In this document: positions 25,444 to 35,000 of the stretch, piece after piece
How the letters are laid out: every line of letters starts with the position of its first letter
How positions within the stretch are numbered: position 1 is the first letter of the stretch
Assembly: GCF_030433895.1 (NCBI RefSeq)
Contig: NZ_JARUXE010000003.1
Coordinates: 62,001-126,000, forward strand
Origin: Arthrobacter sp. PsM3
Lineage (GTDB): Bacteria > Actinomycetota > Actinomycetes > Actinomycetales > Micrococcaceae
Direction: 5' to 3'
Length of the DNA stretch: 64,000 nucleotides
Notes under the pieces: model-generated
The model's database searches: none
What the model was told of the DNA's origin: nothing
What the model saw: only the letters and a program-made list of their open reading frames with translations
Program-made: the position numbers and the translations under genes

Positions 25444-26334
25444 AACCTCCGGGTCATGGCGGACCGGGGCGCCCGCAGCAAAGGCCCGGACCTTGGCGTC
25501 ATTCCAGATGTGGGCGGGGACCGCGCCGCCCAGCAGGCGCCGCGCCAGCCCGGGGTCGTCGTCGAACGGGATGTCGCTGCCGGCCATGATCATGTTCCCG
25601 TAGCGCCGGCCCTTGAGCATGGCCGGATCAGCGATGATCGCGGTGTGCTTGAAAGCGTCCGCGATGGTGGCGGCGTCCTCGCGGGCATTCCTCAGGTCCG
25701 GTGCGTCGCCGGAATTCACCACGTACATCCCCCCGGGAGCCAGGACGCGCCTGGCGTGCTCGTTGAACTCCCTCGTGGTTAGCGGCCGCGGCGTCAGCGA
25801 GCCCGCAAAAACGTCGCGGATGACCAGGTCCCGGGTCTGCGGGGTCAGGCTTTCAGTCACCTCGCGGGCCTCCCCCACGCGCAGGCGCATCAGCGGCGCC
25901 TTTGGCAGGTCAAACCAGCCGCGGACGTATTCCGCCAGCTTTCCGTCGAGTTCCACCACCACCTGGCGGGCCTCCGGGTAGGCGGCGTGGAAGTAGCGCG
26001 CCAGTGAGCATGCTCCGCCGCCAAGGTGCAGGGCGCGCAGCTTCGGCCTGGATTCCCGCGGCCAGCGCGACTCCACCAGGGCCGAGATCCAGCGCATGTA
26101 CTCGAAGTCGAGGAACAACGGATCCGCCAGGTCGATGTGCGAACTCATCACGCCGTTGATCCGCAGCAGCCAGCCGTTGGAGTTGTCTTGGTCAGCGATC
26201 AGCTCGCAGTCACCGGTGTCGATGTAGTAGACGCCCTCCACGGGCCCCTCGGGACGGCTGCCCTTCGGCAGATCCACCACTCCGGCAGTCCTTTCGGTGG
26301 TGCTCCGGCTGGCAGCCCTGCCCCGCTTCGCCAT
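25429..26334 (-). CDS. spermidine-synthase-like methyltransferase-fold protein
   Basis: 301 residues. After a basic leader comes the polyamine-synthase-type N-terminal strand region (GVYYIDTGDCELIADQDNSNGWLLRINGVMSSHIDL), then a Rossmann core with ALHLGGGACSLARYFHAAYPEARQVVVELDGKL and the acidic strand end VIRDVFAG. The usual spermidine synthase gatekeeper Asp and aminopropyl motifs are not clearly kept, so actual polyamine synthesis is doubtful. Related spermidine-synthase-like proteins are common in Actinobacteria without known product. ATG 26334 was chosen from where the domain starts; the frame is open far upstream. Confidence 0.75.
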   Translation of the reverse strand: MAKRGRAASRSTTERTAGVVDLPKGSRPEGPVEGVYYIDTGDCELIADQDNSNGWLLRINGVMSSHIDLADPLFLDFEYMRWISALVESRWPRESRPKLRALHLGGGACSLARYFHAAYPEARQVVVELDGKLAEYVRGWFDLPKAPLMRLRVGEAREVTESLTPQTRDLVIRDVFAGSLTPRPLTTREFNEHARRVLAPGGMYVVNSGDAPDLRNAREDAATIADAFKHTAIIADPAMLKGRRYGNMIMAGSDIPFDDDPGLARRLLGGAVPAHIWNDAKVRAFAAGAPVRHDPEVLPAG

Positions 26335-26532
26335 CAGCCACCGACCGTTTTGTTCATGTTTCAAGCCTAGTTCACCGGTCGGGCGGGCTTCACCCGCGGC
26401 TGAGCCCTGGCGCCGGGCACGAGCGGCGAGGGTCTGCGTCATTCGGGGCGCCTGGGTCGATGTCGGCGTCGTTCGGGGGGACGGGCGTCGGCGACATTCG
26501 CGGCGCCCGCGTCGGCGTCGTTCGCGTCGCGC

Positions 26533-26579
26533 GGGCAGATCAGGGCGCCCCGGCGTCGCACATCCGCCCTGATCTGCCC
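26533..26579. repeat. intergenic palindrome, family 3
   Basis: GGGCAGATCAGGGCG (26533-26547) and its exact complement (26565-26579), separated by 17 nt. It lies about 200 nt before both flanking starts, so it is not at a gene end. It may be a dispersed palindromic element or an insulator. Confidence 0.7.
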
Positions 26580-26680
26580 ACCGAGTGAAGACGGAGTGGC
26601 TGGCTTGTACGGGGGCCAGCCGCTGACACCTGAACTGCCCCGCCGGAAGGAACCCGCGGGAAAAATAAAGCAAAGGGTAC

Positions 26681-26708
26681 TTACTATCTTTAGTAATCAT
26701 GCTTACTA
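26681..26708. promoter_or_regulatory. TTACTA/TAGTAA operator repeats before the envelope operon
   Basis: TTACTA-TCTT-TAGTAA (26681-26696) is a perfect dyad, and a third TTACTA follows at 26703-26708. All lie 60-85 nt upstream of the ATG at 26767 in an AT-rich island. Such repeated half-sites suggest cooperative binding of a regulator near the promoter. Confidence 0.5.
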
Positions 26709-26766
26709 TTAACTCTCCAGTTATTGCTGGTTGTGATCAGCAGCCGATCTTGAAAAGAGAGCGAAG

Positions 26767-27642
26767 ATGACAGAGAACACATGGCCCCAGGACGGTAGCT
26801 ACGGCACGCCCACGGCCACCCAGCAGACTCCCCTCCGGCCGGCAAGCACGTTCCCGCCGACTCCGAACGGCGGCGCCCACGGCGCTTCCACCACCTCCAC
26901 CGACGGCGGGGCCTCAAAAACCGACGCAGCCAAGGACGAGGCAGCCCACGTGACGCGCCAGGCCGCGGATTCCGCCCAGAACGTGGCCGAGACGGCCAAG
27001 ACCGAGGTCACCAATGTGGCGGCCGAGGTCAAGACGAACGCCCGGGATCTGCTGCACCAGGCGAAATCCGACCTGACTGACCAGGCCGGCACACAGCAGC
27101 AGAAGGTCGCCGAAGGTCTGCGCTCCATTTCCACGGAGCTGCACAGCATGGCCGCAGCCTCCGATCAGCCCGGGGTTGCCACCGACCTCGTGCGCCAGGC
27201 CGCCGAGCGGTCTTCCGCCGTCGCCGGCTGGCTGGATGGCCGCGATCCCGGTTCGCTGCTGACCGAGGTGAAATCCTTTGCCCGCCAGCGCCCCGGCACG
27301 TTCCTGCTGCTCGCGGCCGGAGCCGGCATCCTGGCAGGCCGGCTCAGCCGCAGCCTCAGCGCAGGCGCCCCCGAGTCCACGCCCGGCGCGGCCGCCGGCA
27401 CAGGCATGCCGGCCACCCGGATCCCTGACACCGGGACGGCAGTTCCGCCGCCGCCGGTGCAGATGCCGGCCCCGGAAACCACGACCGCGGGTTTTGCGGA
27501 CACCTACCCGCCCAACCCGCTCGACGCCGACCCGCTGGCCGGCGGCAACCGACAGGACCGCTGGGAATCTGAGCCCGTGGTGACTGACCCGCTCCGGCAG
27601 GACCCTTTCCGCGATGACCCCTTCGACGGCGGCCGTCGATGA
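26767..27642 (+). CDS. hypothetical protein with amphipathic helices and one membrane segment
   Basis: 291 residues, first gene of the envelope operon. The N-terminus is disordered (Thr/Pro/Gly-rich). Residues about 55-120 form an amphipathic helix with 11-mer-like repeats (AADSAQNVAETAKTEVTNVAAEVKTNARDLLHQA), resembling LEA or apolipoprotein-type surface binding. A hydrophobic hairpin (PGTFLLLAAGAGILAGRLS) follows, then a Pro/Asp-rich tail. Similar proteins accompany holin-like and DUF3618 genes in Actinobacteria. A purine-rich AAGAGAG precedes the ATG. Its stop overlaps the next start by 4 nt (ATGA), so translation is coupled. Confidence 0.8.
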   Translation: MTENTWPQDGSYGTPTATQQTPLRPASTFPPTPNGGAHGASTTSTDGGASKTDAAKDEAAHVTRQAADSAQNVAETAKTEVTNVAAEVKTNARDLLHQAKSDLTDQAGTQQQKVAEGLRSISTELHSMAAASDQPGVATDLVRQAAERSSAVAGWLDGRDPGSLLTEVKSFARQRPGTFLLLAAGAGILAGRLSRSLSAGAPESTPGAAAGTGMPATRIPDTGTAVPPPPVQMPAPETTTAGFADTYPPNPLDADPLAGGNRQDRWESEPVVTDPLRQDPFRDDPFDGGRR

Positions 27643-28052
27643 CCAGCGAAATGCCCCAGACCGCCGCGCACGCGAAGGCCGAAACCTCGTCCCTCGGCGA
27701 TCTCCTGGGCGAGGTCACGCGGGACATGTCCACCCTGATGCGGCAGGAAGTCGAACTGGCGAAGGTTGAGCTGAAGCAGTCGGCGACCCGCGCCGGCAAG
27801 GGCAGCGGAATGCTCGCCGGCGCCGGAGTCGCAGGCCACTTCGTCCTGCTGTTCCTGTCCCTGGCGCTCTGGTGGGCGCTTGGGAACGTCATGGGACTGG
27901 GATGGTCCGGCGTCGTTGTCGCGATCATCTGGGGAATCGTCGCCGCAGTCCTGGCAGCCATGGGCCGCAAGGAACTCAACGCGATCAAGGGCATGCCCCA
28001 GACCGCAGAGACGCTTCAGGAAATCCCGCCCACGCTCAAGCCCACCCCCTAA
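27639..28052 (+). CDS. phage-holin-family (holin superfamily III-like) membrane protein
   Basis: 137 residues. An amphipathic N-terminal helix (LGDLLGEVTRDMSTLMRQEVELAKVELKQSA) leads into two membrane helices (LLFLSLALWWALGNVMGLG and VVVAIIWGIVAAVLAAMG), the layout of actinobacterial holin-X proteins. These are chromosomal membrane proteins, not prophage lysis genes; no phage genes are nearby. It overlaps the upstream gene by ATGA and is followed 18 nt later by the DUF3618 gene. The role is unknown, probably in envelope stress together with its neighbours. Confidence 0.85.
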   Translation: MTSEMPQTAAHAKAETSSLGDLLGEVTRDMSTLMRQEVELAKVELKQSATRAGKGSGMLAGAGVAGHFVLLFLSLALWWALGNVMGLGWSGVVVAIIWGIVAAVLAAMGRKELNAIKGMPQTAETLQEIPPTLKPTP

Positions 28053-28070
28053 ATACAGCGAGGAAACACG

Positions 28071-28679
28071 ATGAGTGAAAACCCGGATGTCATCCGAGCA
28101 GATATTGAAGCAACCCGCGCGCGGCTGGGCACGAATGTCGATGCCGTAGCGGACAAGGTCACCCCGTCCCACATCGTCCAGCGGCAAACCGACAGAGTCA
28201 AAGAAAACGTCAAAGACGCCGTTTTTGGAGTGAAGGAGAAAGTCATGGGAGCTGCCGACCAAACCGCCGGCAATGTCCACTCGGCCACCGGCAGTGCCGG
28301 GTCGCACCTCGGCGACGCCGGGGCAGTTATCGGGGATGCCCCCACGCAGGTCAAGGTGAAGACCCAGGGGAACCCGCTGGCGGCAGGTCTGATTGCGTTC
28401 GGGGCCGGCCTGCTGGTCTCCTCCCTGATTCCTGCCAGCCAGAAGGAACGCGAAGCCGCAGATTCCCTGAAGACTGCTGCCGAGCCGCTCACGACGGAAC
28501 TCACGGATGCCGCCAAGCACGTGGCTGAAGGACTCAGGGAGCCTGCCCAGGCTGCGGTGGAGAACGTCAAGGCCACGGCCACCGCCGCCACCGAACACGT
28601 CAAGGCCGAAGGCCAGGGCGCCGTGGCGGACGTCAAGGATCGGACCGTTGAGGCCAAGGACAACGTCCAGCAGGTCTGA
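28071..28679 (+). CDS. DUF3618 domain protein
   Basis: 202 residues. The N-terminal NPDVIRADIEATRARLGTNVDAVADKVTP is the DUF3618 signature. Lys/Val/Ala-rich amphipathic stretches (DRVKENVKDAVFGVKEKVMGAADQ), one membrane segment (LAAGLIAFGAGLLVSSLIP) and a long LEA-like repeat region ending VKDRTVEAKDNVQQV follow. The alternating charged repeats could coat the membrane. It is the third gene of the operon and is followed by a strong hairpin before the BrkB gene. No biochemical role is known for the family. Confidence 0.85.
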   Translation: MSENPDVIRADIEATRARLGTNVDAVADKVTPSHIVQRQTDRVKENVKDAVFGVKEKVMGAADQTAGNVHSATGSAGSHLGDAGAVIGDAPTQVKVKTQGNPLAAGLIAFGAGLLVSSLIPASQKEREAADSLKTAAEPLTTELTDAAKHVAEGLREPAQAAVENVKATATAATEHVKAEGQGAVADVKDRTVEAKDNVQQV

Positions 28680-28692
28680 TCCCGTTCGAACC

Positions 28693-28732
28693 CGGCCGGC
28701 CGTCCTGCGCTTACGCGCCGGACGGCCGGCCG
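28693..28732 (+). terminator. intra-operon hairpin, terminator or attenuator
   Basis: CGGCCGGCCGTCC (28693-28705) and its exact complement (28720-28732) enclose a 14-nt loop, between the DUF3618 stop and the BrkB start. It would either end the first transcript or reduce expression of the last gene. Confidence 0.6.
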
Positions 28733-28761
28733 TTGCACTTAACCCCAAAGGAAGAATTCCC

Positions 28762-29928
28762 ATGGCCAAGAACCCCGCCCCGGCAGACACCACCGCCGAC
28801 GCCGAAACCCGGGAGAGCAGCACCGCCAAGGCCCGCACGGCCCCCGCCCCGGACGACTCCCGCAAACCGGACAGCCCCACCGAGGTGACCAAGCCCTCCT
28901 GGAAGTACATCGCCAGAAAGACGCTGCGCGAATTTACCAAGGACCAGTGCCCGGACCTCGCCGCGGCCCTGACCTACTACTCCGTACTCTCCATTTTCCC
29001 GGCCCTGCTGGCTCTCGTGTCCCTGCTGGGCATCTTCGGGCAGGCCGGGAAGACCACGGCCGCGCTCCTGGACATTGTCCAGGGCTTCGCGCCCGCAGAA
29101 ACGGTCGATGCCATCCGCCAGCCGGTCGAGCAGCTCAGCAGCTCCTCCGCTGCCGGACTGACCCTGGTGCTCGGCATCCTCACCGCCCTCTGGTCCGCGT
29201 CCGGCTACGTCGGGGCATTTGGCCGGGCCATGAACCGGATCTACGAAATCGACGAAGGCCGGCCCTTCATCAAACTGCGCGGCACCATGCTCGCCGTCAC
29301 CATCGCCACGGTGCTGATCGTCCTGCTGCTGGCTGCCATGCTGGTCCTGAGCGGACCGGTGGCCGAGTCCGTCGGCAACGCGATCGGGCTGGGCGGGGCT
29401 GTCCTCGTTGTCTGGAACATCGCCAAGTGGCCCGTCATCCTGCTGCTCGTGGTGCTCGCGATCGCCATCCTGTACTACGCCACGCCCAATGTGAAGCAGC
29501 CCAAGTTCCGCTGGATGAGCCTTGGCTCCTTCATTGCCCTGGCGGTCTTCCTGCTGTCCTCCGTGGCTTTCGCGTTCTACGTAGCCAACTTCAGCAGCTA
29601 CAACAAGACCTATGGCACGATCGGCGGCGTCATCATCTCGCTGCTGTGGCTCTGGATCCTGAACATGTCGCTGCTCTTCGGCGCCGAATTCGACGCCGAA
29701 ATGGAACGTGGCCGCCAGCTCCAGGCCGGCATCGAAGCCGAGGAAACCATCCAGCTGCCGCCCCGCGACACCAAACAGAGCGACAAGCTGCAGGCCCGTG
29801 AGCAGGAAGACATCCAGCGCGGCCGCGAACTGCGTGAGCGGAGCGGCGAAGCGGACGCGGGAGCCGCGGCGCGCTCCGGGCGGGTCCAGGACGCGGATCC
29901 GCGCAACCCGCGGGACCAAAGCCCCTAG
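28762..29928 (+). CDS. YihY/BrkB family membrane protein
   Basis: 388 residues with six membrane helices. The N-terminal WKYIARKTLREFTKDQCPDLAAALTYYSVLSIFPALLALVSLLGIFG and later SASGYVGAFGRAMNRIYE are diagnostic of YihY/BrkB. The roughly 45-residue N-terminus and the 65-residue C-terminus are polar and charged, the latter Arg/Glu-rich. AAAGGA sits about 8 nt before ATG 28762. The family was once named RNase BN in error and is now treated as a membrane protein of unknown transport or envelope function. It ends the holin/DUF3618 operon after the hairpin. Confidence 0.9.
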   Translation: MAKNPAPADTTADAETRESSTAKARTAPAPDDSRKPDSPTEVTKPSWKYIARKTLREFTKDQCPDLAAALTYYSVLSIFPALLALVSLLGIFGQAGKTTAALLDIVQGFAPAETVDAIRQPVEQLSSSSAAGLTLVLGILTALWSASGYVGAFGRAMNRIYEIDEGRPFIKLRGTMLAVTIATVLIVLLLAAMLVLSGPVAESVGNAIGLGGAVLVVWNIAKWPVILLLVVLAIAILYYATPNVKQPKFRWMSLGSFIALAVFLLSSVAFAFYVANFSSYNKTYGTIGGVIISLLWLWILNMSLLFGAEFDAEMERGRQLQAGIEAEETIQLPPRDTKQSDKLQAREQEDIQRGRELRERSGEADAGAAARSGRVQDADPRNPRDQSP

Positions 29929-30002
29929 CCCTTTCCTGCCCGCCGCGTTCTACTGGGGGCAAAGTACCGCCCGGAGGCGGACACAGCTGACGGGGAGGAC
30001 GA

Positions 30003-30953
30003 ATGACGGCACCCGCGGCAGGGCCCGAACGCACCACGGTGGCCGTGGGCTACGACGGGTCGGAGGCAGCGAAAGAGGCCGTCCAGTGGGCCGCGCAGTA
30101 CGCAGCCGCCGGACAATACCGGCTCCGCGTGGTCCACGCCTGGGTCTGGCCGATGTTCACCAGGAAGCTCGGCCCGGTCAAAGGCGTGGAAGGCAGCGGA
30201 CTGCGGCGCTCAGCCGAGGCGATCCTTGCCGAAGGCGTCGACCTGGCACGCGCGGCCTTCGCGGCTGCTCGAACCCCGGGCGCGGCAACGGCTGCAGGAC
30301 CCGCCCCAGCCGGAACCGCTGCGGACGCCGCGGCGGAGGCCCCCGCCGGAACCGGGCCCGACGTCGAGGGCGTCATGGAAACAGGGCTCCCGGCGGCGGT
30401 GCTGCGCGACGCAGCGCAGGATGCCCGCCTGCTGGTGGTCAGCAGCCGCGGGCTCGGCGGCGTGCTGGGGCAGCTTGCCGGCTCGGTCTGTCTCGACCTG
30501 GCCGGTTCCTCCCCGTGTCCGCTGATGGTGATCCGCCGGCTGCGCGGTCCCGGGGAAGCCGCGGGCCCCGTCGTCGTCGGCATCGACGGGACCTCCCGGA
30601 GCTCCGCGGCCCTGGCCGGCGCCGCACGGCTGGCGGGAGTGCTCGGCACAACCCTGCAGATCGTCACCATCGACCAGAGCCGTGGCGGAACCCGTGAAAT
30701 GCATGGCCGGCATGGCCCGATGCAGGGCCAGGAACTCCTGGACCACGCGCTGGAGGAGGCCCGGAACCTTGCCCCGCATCTGTCGATCTCAGTCGACTTG
30801 CGGGAAGGCCACGCGGCGTCCAAAGAACTGCTGGCGGCCGCCGGCGGGGCCGAGGTACTGGTGATTGGAACCCACAACCGGGAGGGAGGCCCGGGCAACA
30901 CGGTCACGACCGTCCTGAACAAGGCGCGCTGCAACGTCCTGATAACGCGCTGA
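30003..30953 (+). CDS. universal stress protein, two UspA domains
   Basis: 316 residues with two UspA folds. The first begins TVAVGYDGSEAAKEAVQWAA and ends with VVSSRGLGGVLGQLAGSV; its expected G-2x-G-9x-G loop is present in modified form. An Ala/Gly/Pro-rich insertion lies around residues 90-120. The second begins VVVGIDGTSRSSAAL and ends VIGTHNREGGPGNTVTTVL, where the loop is shortened and may not bind ATP. GGGGAGG precedes the ATG. It is followed 62 nt later by a zinc alcohol dehydrogenase, a pairing common in hypoxia and stress regions. Confidence 0.88.
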   Translation: MTAPAAGPERTTVAVGYDGSEAAKEAVQWAAQYAAAGQYRLRVVHAWVWPMFTRKLGPVKGVEGSGLRRSAEAILAEGVDLARAAFAAARTPGAATAAGPAPAGTAADAAAEAPAGTGPDVEGVMETGLPAAVLRDAAQDARLLVVSSRGLGGVLGQLAGSVCLDLAGSSPCPLMVIRRLRGPGEAAGPVVVGIDGTSRSSAALAGAARLAGVLGTTLQIVTIDQSRGGTREMHGRHGPMQGQELLDHALEEARNLAPHLSISVDLREGHAASKELLAAAGGAEVLVIGTHNREGGPGNTVTTVLNKARCNVLITR

Positions 30954-31015
30954 ACCGCTCCACCGGACCACTGCCTTCAGAGGGGAGCTGGAGGTCCTAG
31001 CAGAGGAGGACACCC

Positions 31016-32023
31016 GTGCGAGCCTGGCGGGTAGGACAGCCCGGGCCGATGAGAAGCGGCCCCCTCGTGGCAGGCGAGCGCCCCGACCCCCGGCCGGGCC
31101 CCGGCGAGGTGCTGGTGCGGGTCCACGTGTGCGGAGTCTGCCGGACCGACCTGCACCTCGCCGAGGGCGACCTCCGCCCGCGGCGCCCGGGCGTCATCCC
31201 GGGCCACGAGGTCGTCGGCGACGTCATTGCGTGCGGGTCCCGCGCCACGCGGTTCTCCCCCGGCGAACGGATCGGGGTCGCCTGGCTCGGCAGGACCTGC
31301 GGCTCCTGCCGCTTCTGCCTGCGTGGAGCGGAGAACCTGTGCCTGACCCCCGTGTTCACGGGCTGGGACCGTGACGGCGGCTATGCCGAACTCATCACGG
31401 TGTCCGAGAACTTCGCCTACCGGCTCCCGTCAAACTTCTCGGACGAGGAGGCCGCCCCCCTGCTGTGCGCCGGGATCATCGGTTACCGCGCGCTCTGCCG
31501 GGCCGAGCTGCCCATCGGCGGACGGCTGGGGATCTATGGCTTCGGCGGATCCGCGCATCTGGCCGCGCAGATCGCCCTGTTCCAGGGCGCGCGTGTGTAC
31601 GTCATGACGCGGTCTGAGGAAGCGCGCGCTCTGGCCCTCGAGCTGGGCGCGACCTTTGCCGGCGGCGCCGATGAGCAACCGCCGGATCCGCTGGATGCCG
31701 CCATCCTCTTCGCTCCGGCGGGCAGCCTGGTACCGGCGGCCCTACGTGCCCTGGACCGGGGCGGCACCCTCGCCGTCGCCGGCATCCACCTCAGCGACAT
31801 CCCGCCGCTGCACTACGCCACGGAACTGTTCCAGGAACGCCAGCTGCGCAGCGTCACCGCCAACACCCGGGCCGACGGCGAGGAGTTCTTCCGCATCGCC
31901 GCGGAGATCCCGCTGCGCCCCACGACGGTGTCCTATCCGTTCTCGGCCGCGGACCAGGCGCTGCTGGACCTGTCGGAGGACCGGGTCACGGGCGCGGCCG
32001 TGCTCCGGATGGACTCCCCCTAG
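31016..32023 (+). CDS. zinc-dependent alcohol dehydrogenase
   Basis: 335-residue medium-chain dehydrogenase. Catalytic zinc ligands are Cys in [12 protein letters not shown] and His-Glu in PGHEVVGDV; the structural zinc Cys cluster is [16 protein letters not shown]. The Rossmann motif reads [15 protein letters not shown]. It belongs to the YjgB/AdhA-like branch that oxidises or reduces simple alcohols. GTG 31016 has GAGGAGG about 6 nt upstream. It probably shares a transcript with the stress protein upstream and converges on the HAD-GH65 gene. Confidence 0.9.
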   Translation: MRAWRVGQPGPMRSGPLVAGERPDPRPGPGEVLVRVHVCGVCRTDLHLAEGDLRPRRPGVIPGHEVVGDVIACGSRATRFSPGERIGVAWLGRTCGSCRFCLRGAENLCLTPVFTGWDRDGGYAELITVSENFAYRLPSNFSDEEAAPLLCAGIIGYRALCRAELPIGGRLGIYGFGGSAHLAAQIALFQGARVYVMTRSEEARALALELGATFAGGADEQPPDPLDAAILFAPAGSLVPAALRALDRGGTLAVAGIHLSDIPPLHYATELFQERQLRSVTANTRADGEEFFRIAAEIPLRPTTVSYPFSAADQALLDLSEDRVTGAAVLRMDSP

Positions 32024-32045
32024 CGGGCCGTGGGCGCCGGCGGAT

Positions 32046-35000
32046 TCAGTCGTCCTGCCGCAGGAACACATGGTCCTGGCCGGCCCGGAGCAGCACCCGC
32101 TGGGTCCCGACCCGCACCAGCACCGGGGCGGCGTCGCCGGGGGCTGCTGACACCGACAGGCGGTCGCGTTCCAGATGGACGGCGAGCATCTGGTCCCGGT
32201 AGCGGACCTGGAAGCGCACGCGGCTGAGCTCGACGGGCAGCCGCGGCGCGAAGTCGAGGGCATCGCGGGTGATCCGCAGCCCGGCGAAGCTGCGCTGGAC
32301 GACGTCGATCGTCCCGGCCATCGCGCCCAGATGGATGCCGGAGCTGGTGGTTCCGCCCTGGGTGTCATCCAGGTCCGCGTCCAGGGCCTCACGGAACACC
32401 GCCCACGCCCGCTCGGGATCCCGCTGCGCCAGTACCGATGCGTGGGCCACCCGGCTGAGCGTGGAGCCGTGCGCCGTCCTGGCCAGGTAGAAGTCCACCG
32501 TCGCGGCCATCTGGGCTGAGGTGACCGTGTAGCCCAGCCGGGCCAGGAACGCGATGAGCTGGTCCTCGCCCAGGACGTACAGCAGCATCAGGACATCGGC
32601 CTGCTTGGCCAGCCGGTAGTGGTTCGCACTGTCCCCCTCGGCCTCCAGGATCAGGTCCAGCCGCTCGATGAGCCCGTAGGTCCGGCGGTAGTGCTTCCAG
32701 TCGAGTTCCCGGAGCGCGCTGTAGCCGTCGAACTGGCTGATGACGCCGTCGTCGTGGAACGGAACGAACATGCGGCGGCTGAGGTGTTCCCAGGCCTCGA
32801 TTTCGGCGGCCGTGACCAGCAGCCGGACACGGAGTTCGTCCATGTCGAACCCCTGGACTGAGTGCATGATCCAGACGGCCTGGTCGAACACCCAGGCCGC
32901 CATGATGTTGGTGTAGGCGTTGTCGTTCAGTCCGCCGCCGGGGTCGCCAGGATTTCCGGTGTGGTATTCATCCGGACCCATGACGCCGCGGAGGTGGAAG
33001 CGGTCCTCCGCCGGGTCCAGCTCCGCCATCGACGCGAACAACCGCGCGACGTCGACGATGATTTCCGCACCGTGCTCGGTCAGCCACCCGCGGTCCTGGG
33101 TCGCTTCGAAGTACTGCCAGGCGTTGTAGGCGACGGCGAGGCCGACATGCCGCTGTAGCCGGGAATGGTCCTGCATCCAGTGCCCGGACCGCCGGTTGAA
33201 CAGCAGCTGCGGCGTCTGTTCCGTGCCGTCGCTGCCGCTCTGCCACGGGAACATCGCCCCTTTCAGCCCCGCGGCCCGGGCCGCATCCCGCGCCGCGCCG
33301 AGCCGACGCCACCGGTAATCGACCAGCTCCCGCGCGACGGACGGCAGCCTGGAGTTCAGCAGCGGAAGAACGAAGAGTTCATCCCAGAAGACGTGTCCCC
33401 GGTAGCCCTCGCCATGCAGCCCGCGGGCCGGCACGCCCGCGTCCAGTTCCGCAGTGTGGGTGGTGAGTGCCTGCAGCAGATGAAAGACGTGCAGGTTCAG
33501 GATGAGCTGTGCCTGCGAGCCGTCGTCGAGCTCGATGATGAACGGTTTGAGCAGGATCGCCCACGCGGCCTCGTGCTCGGCCTGCAGCGCCCCGAAACCG
33601 CCCGGGGCCCGGGCCAGGGCGGCCCGGGCCGCGGTCAGCGGCGCGGCGATGGCGTGGTCGCGGGAGGAGGCCACGGCCACGGTCTTGAGAACCGTCAGCG
33701 GCTCCCCCGCAGCCACGGAAAGCTCGAAGCGGTGCGAGTGCAGCCCGCCCAGCTCCTCGGGGATCCCTGCCCCCTGCGGGCCGCCGGACCCGGAGACGTC
33801 GGTCCGGAGCGCCAGGGCAATCCCGATCCCGCTGGTGACGGTCCGGACTTCCACGGTGAGGCCGGCGACCCCGGGGCCGGGCTCGGACGCGGTAACCTCC
33901 ACGGACCCCAGATGCCGGCTGGACAGCGCCGCGTCCTCGGGGACATTGGAGTTGGTCACCCCAGTGTCGCAGCCGCTGCGGATGCTGACGGCACCGTCCC
34001 AGCCGACAGCCGTGATGACCGTTTCCAGCGCGGCCAGGTTCGGCGTTGCCATCGACACGAGACGGCGCTGCAGCAGCTTGAGCTGCCGGCCATCGCGGTT
34101 CTCCAGCAGCGCCTCTCGGGTGAGCACCGCACGCTTCAGGTCCAGGGTGCGGCGCTCGCTGCGGAGTGCAAGGCCGCCCTCGGACCACCACGCGCCGTCG
34201 CCGATCCGGAGGTCCAGCGGCAGCCAGTCCGGGATGTTGACCATGTGTTCGTCGACCGTTTCCTGGTCCATCACCACACTGCGCAGGCTATTGTAGACGC
34301 CGGCGAGATAGCTGCCCGGATAGTGCACCGCGCCGGCGCGGTGTTCGGGGGCGGCGCCGCGGGTGGCCAGGTACCCGTTGCCCAGGGTGGTGAGGGCCTC
34401 ACGGTGGCCCTCGTGCGCCGGGTCGAAGCCCTCGTAGACCAGCAGCCACGGGTGCGAAATGACGAGTCCGATGTCCAGTTGGCTGACATCTTCGACGACG
34501 ACGTCGGCGCCCGCCGCTTCCAGCGGATCCCGGCGCCCGGCCCGGTCGATCCCCACGACCAGCCCGAAGCCGCCGCGCCGGCCGGCCTCCACGCCGGTCA
34601 CCGATTCCTCGATGACCATCGCCCGGGCGGGCGGGATCTCGAGCCGGCGCACCGCCTCCAGCGGCAGGGCGGGGGCCGGTTTGCCCGCGACGTCGCGGTC
34701 CAGGGCTGTCTGCCCGTCGATGATGTGGTCGAAGACGTCCCCGAGCCCGGCGGCAGACAACAGCGCCCCCGCGTTCCGGGCCGAGGTGGCAAGCACCACG
34801 GGAATCCGGCCCGCCTTCAGCCGGCCGAGCAGGTCGGCAGTGCCGGGGAAGGCCCGGACCGGGTTGTTGCTGAGCAGCTTTTCGAACACTTCGTGGTGGC
34901 GGGCCGCGAGCCCGAACGCGGTCCAGTCCCCGGAGCCGTCCGACGGTGAGCCCATCGGGATGGCCCCGCCGCGGGATTCGAGAAAGGTTGTCACCGCGTC

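Larger units (their letters stand above)
26335..26766. other. long intergenic region with repeats and control elements
   Basis: 432 nt between two divergent genes. The first part (26420-26530) contains imperfect GC-rich repeats of GTCGGCGTCGTTCG. A palindrome lies at 26533-26579, followed by an AT-rich stretch (26661-26730) with repeated TTACTA/TAGTAA half-sites that must hold the promoter for the envelope operon. No coding sequence is convincing. Confidence 0.6.

Noticed and set aside
27639-28052. Holin-type gene as evidence for a prophage.
   Set aside because: No phage structural, lysis or integrase genes are nearby, and holin-X proteins are common chromosomal genes in actinobacteria.
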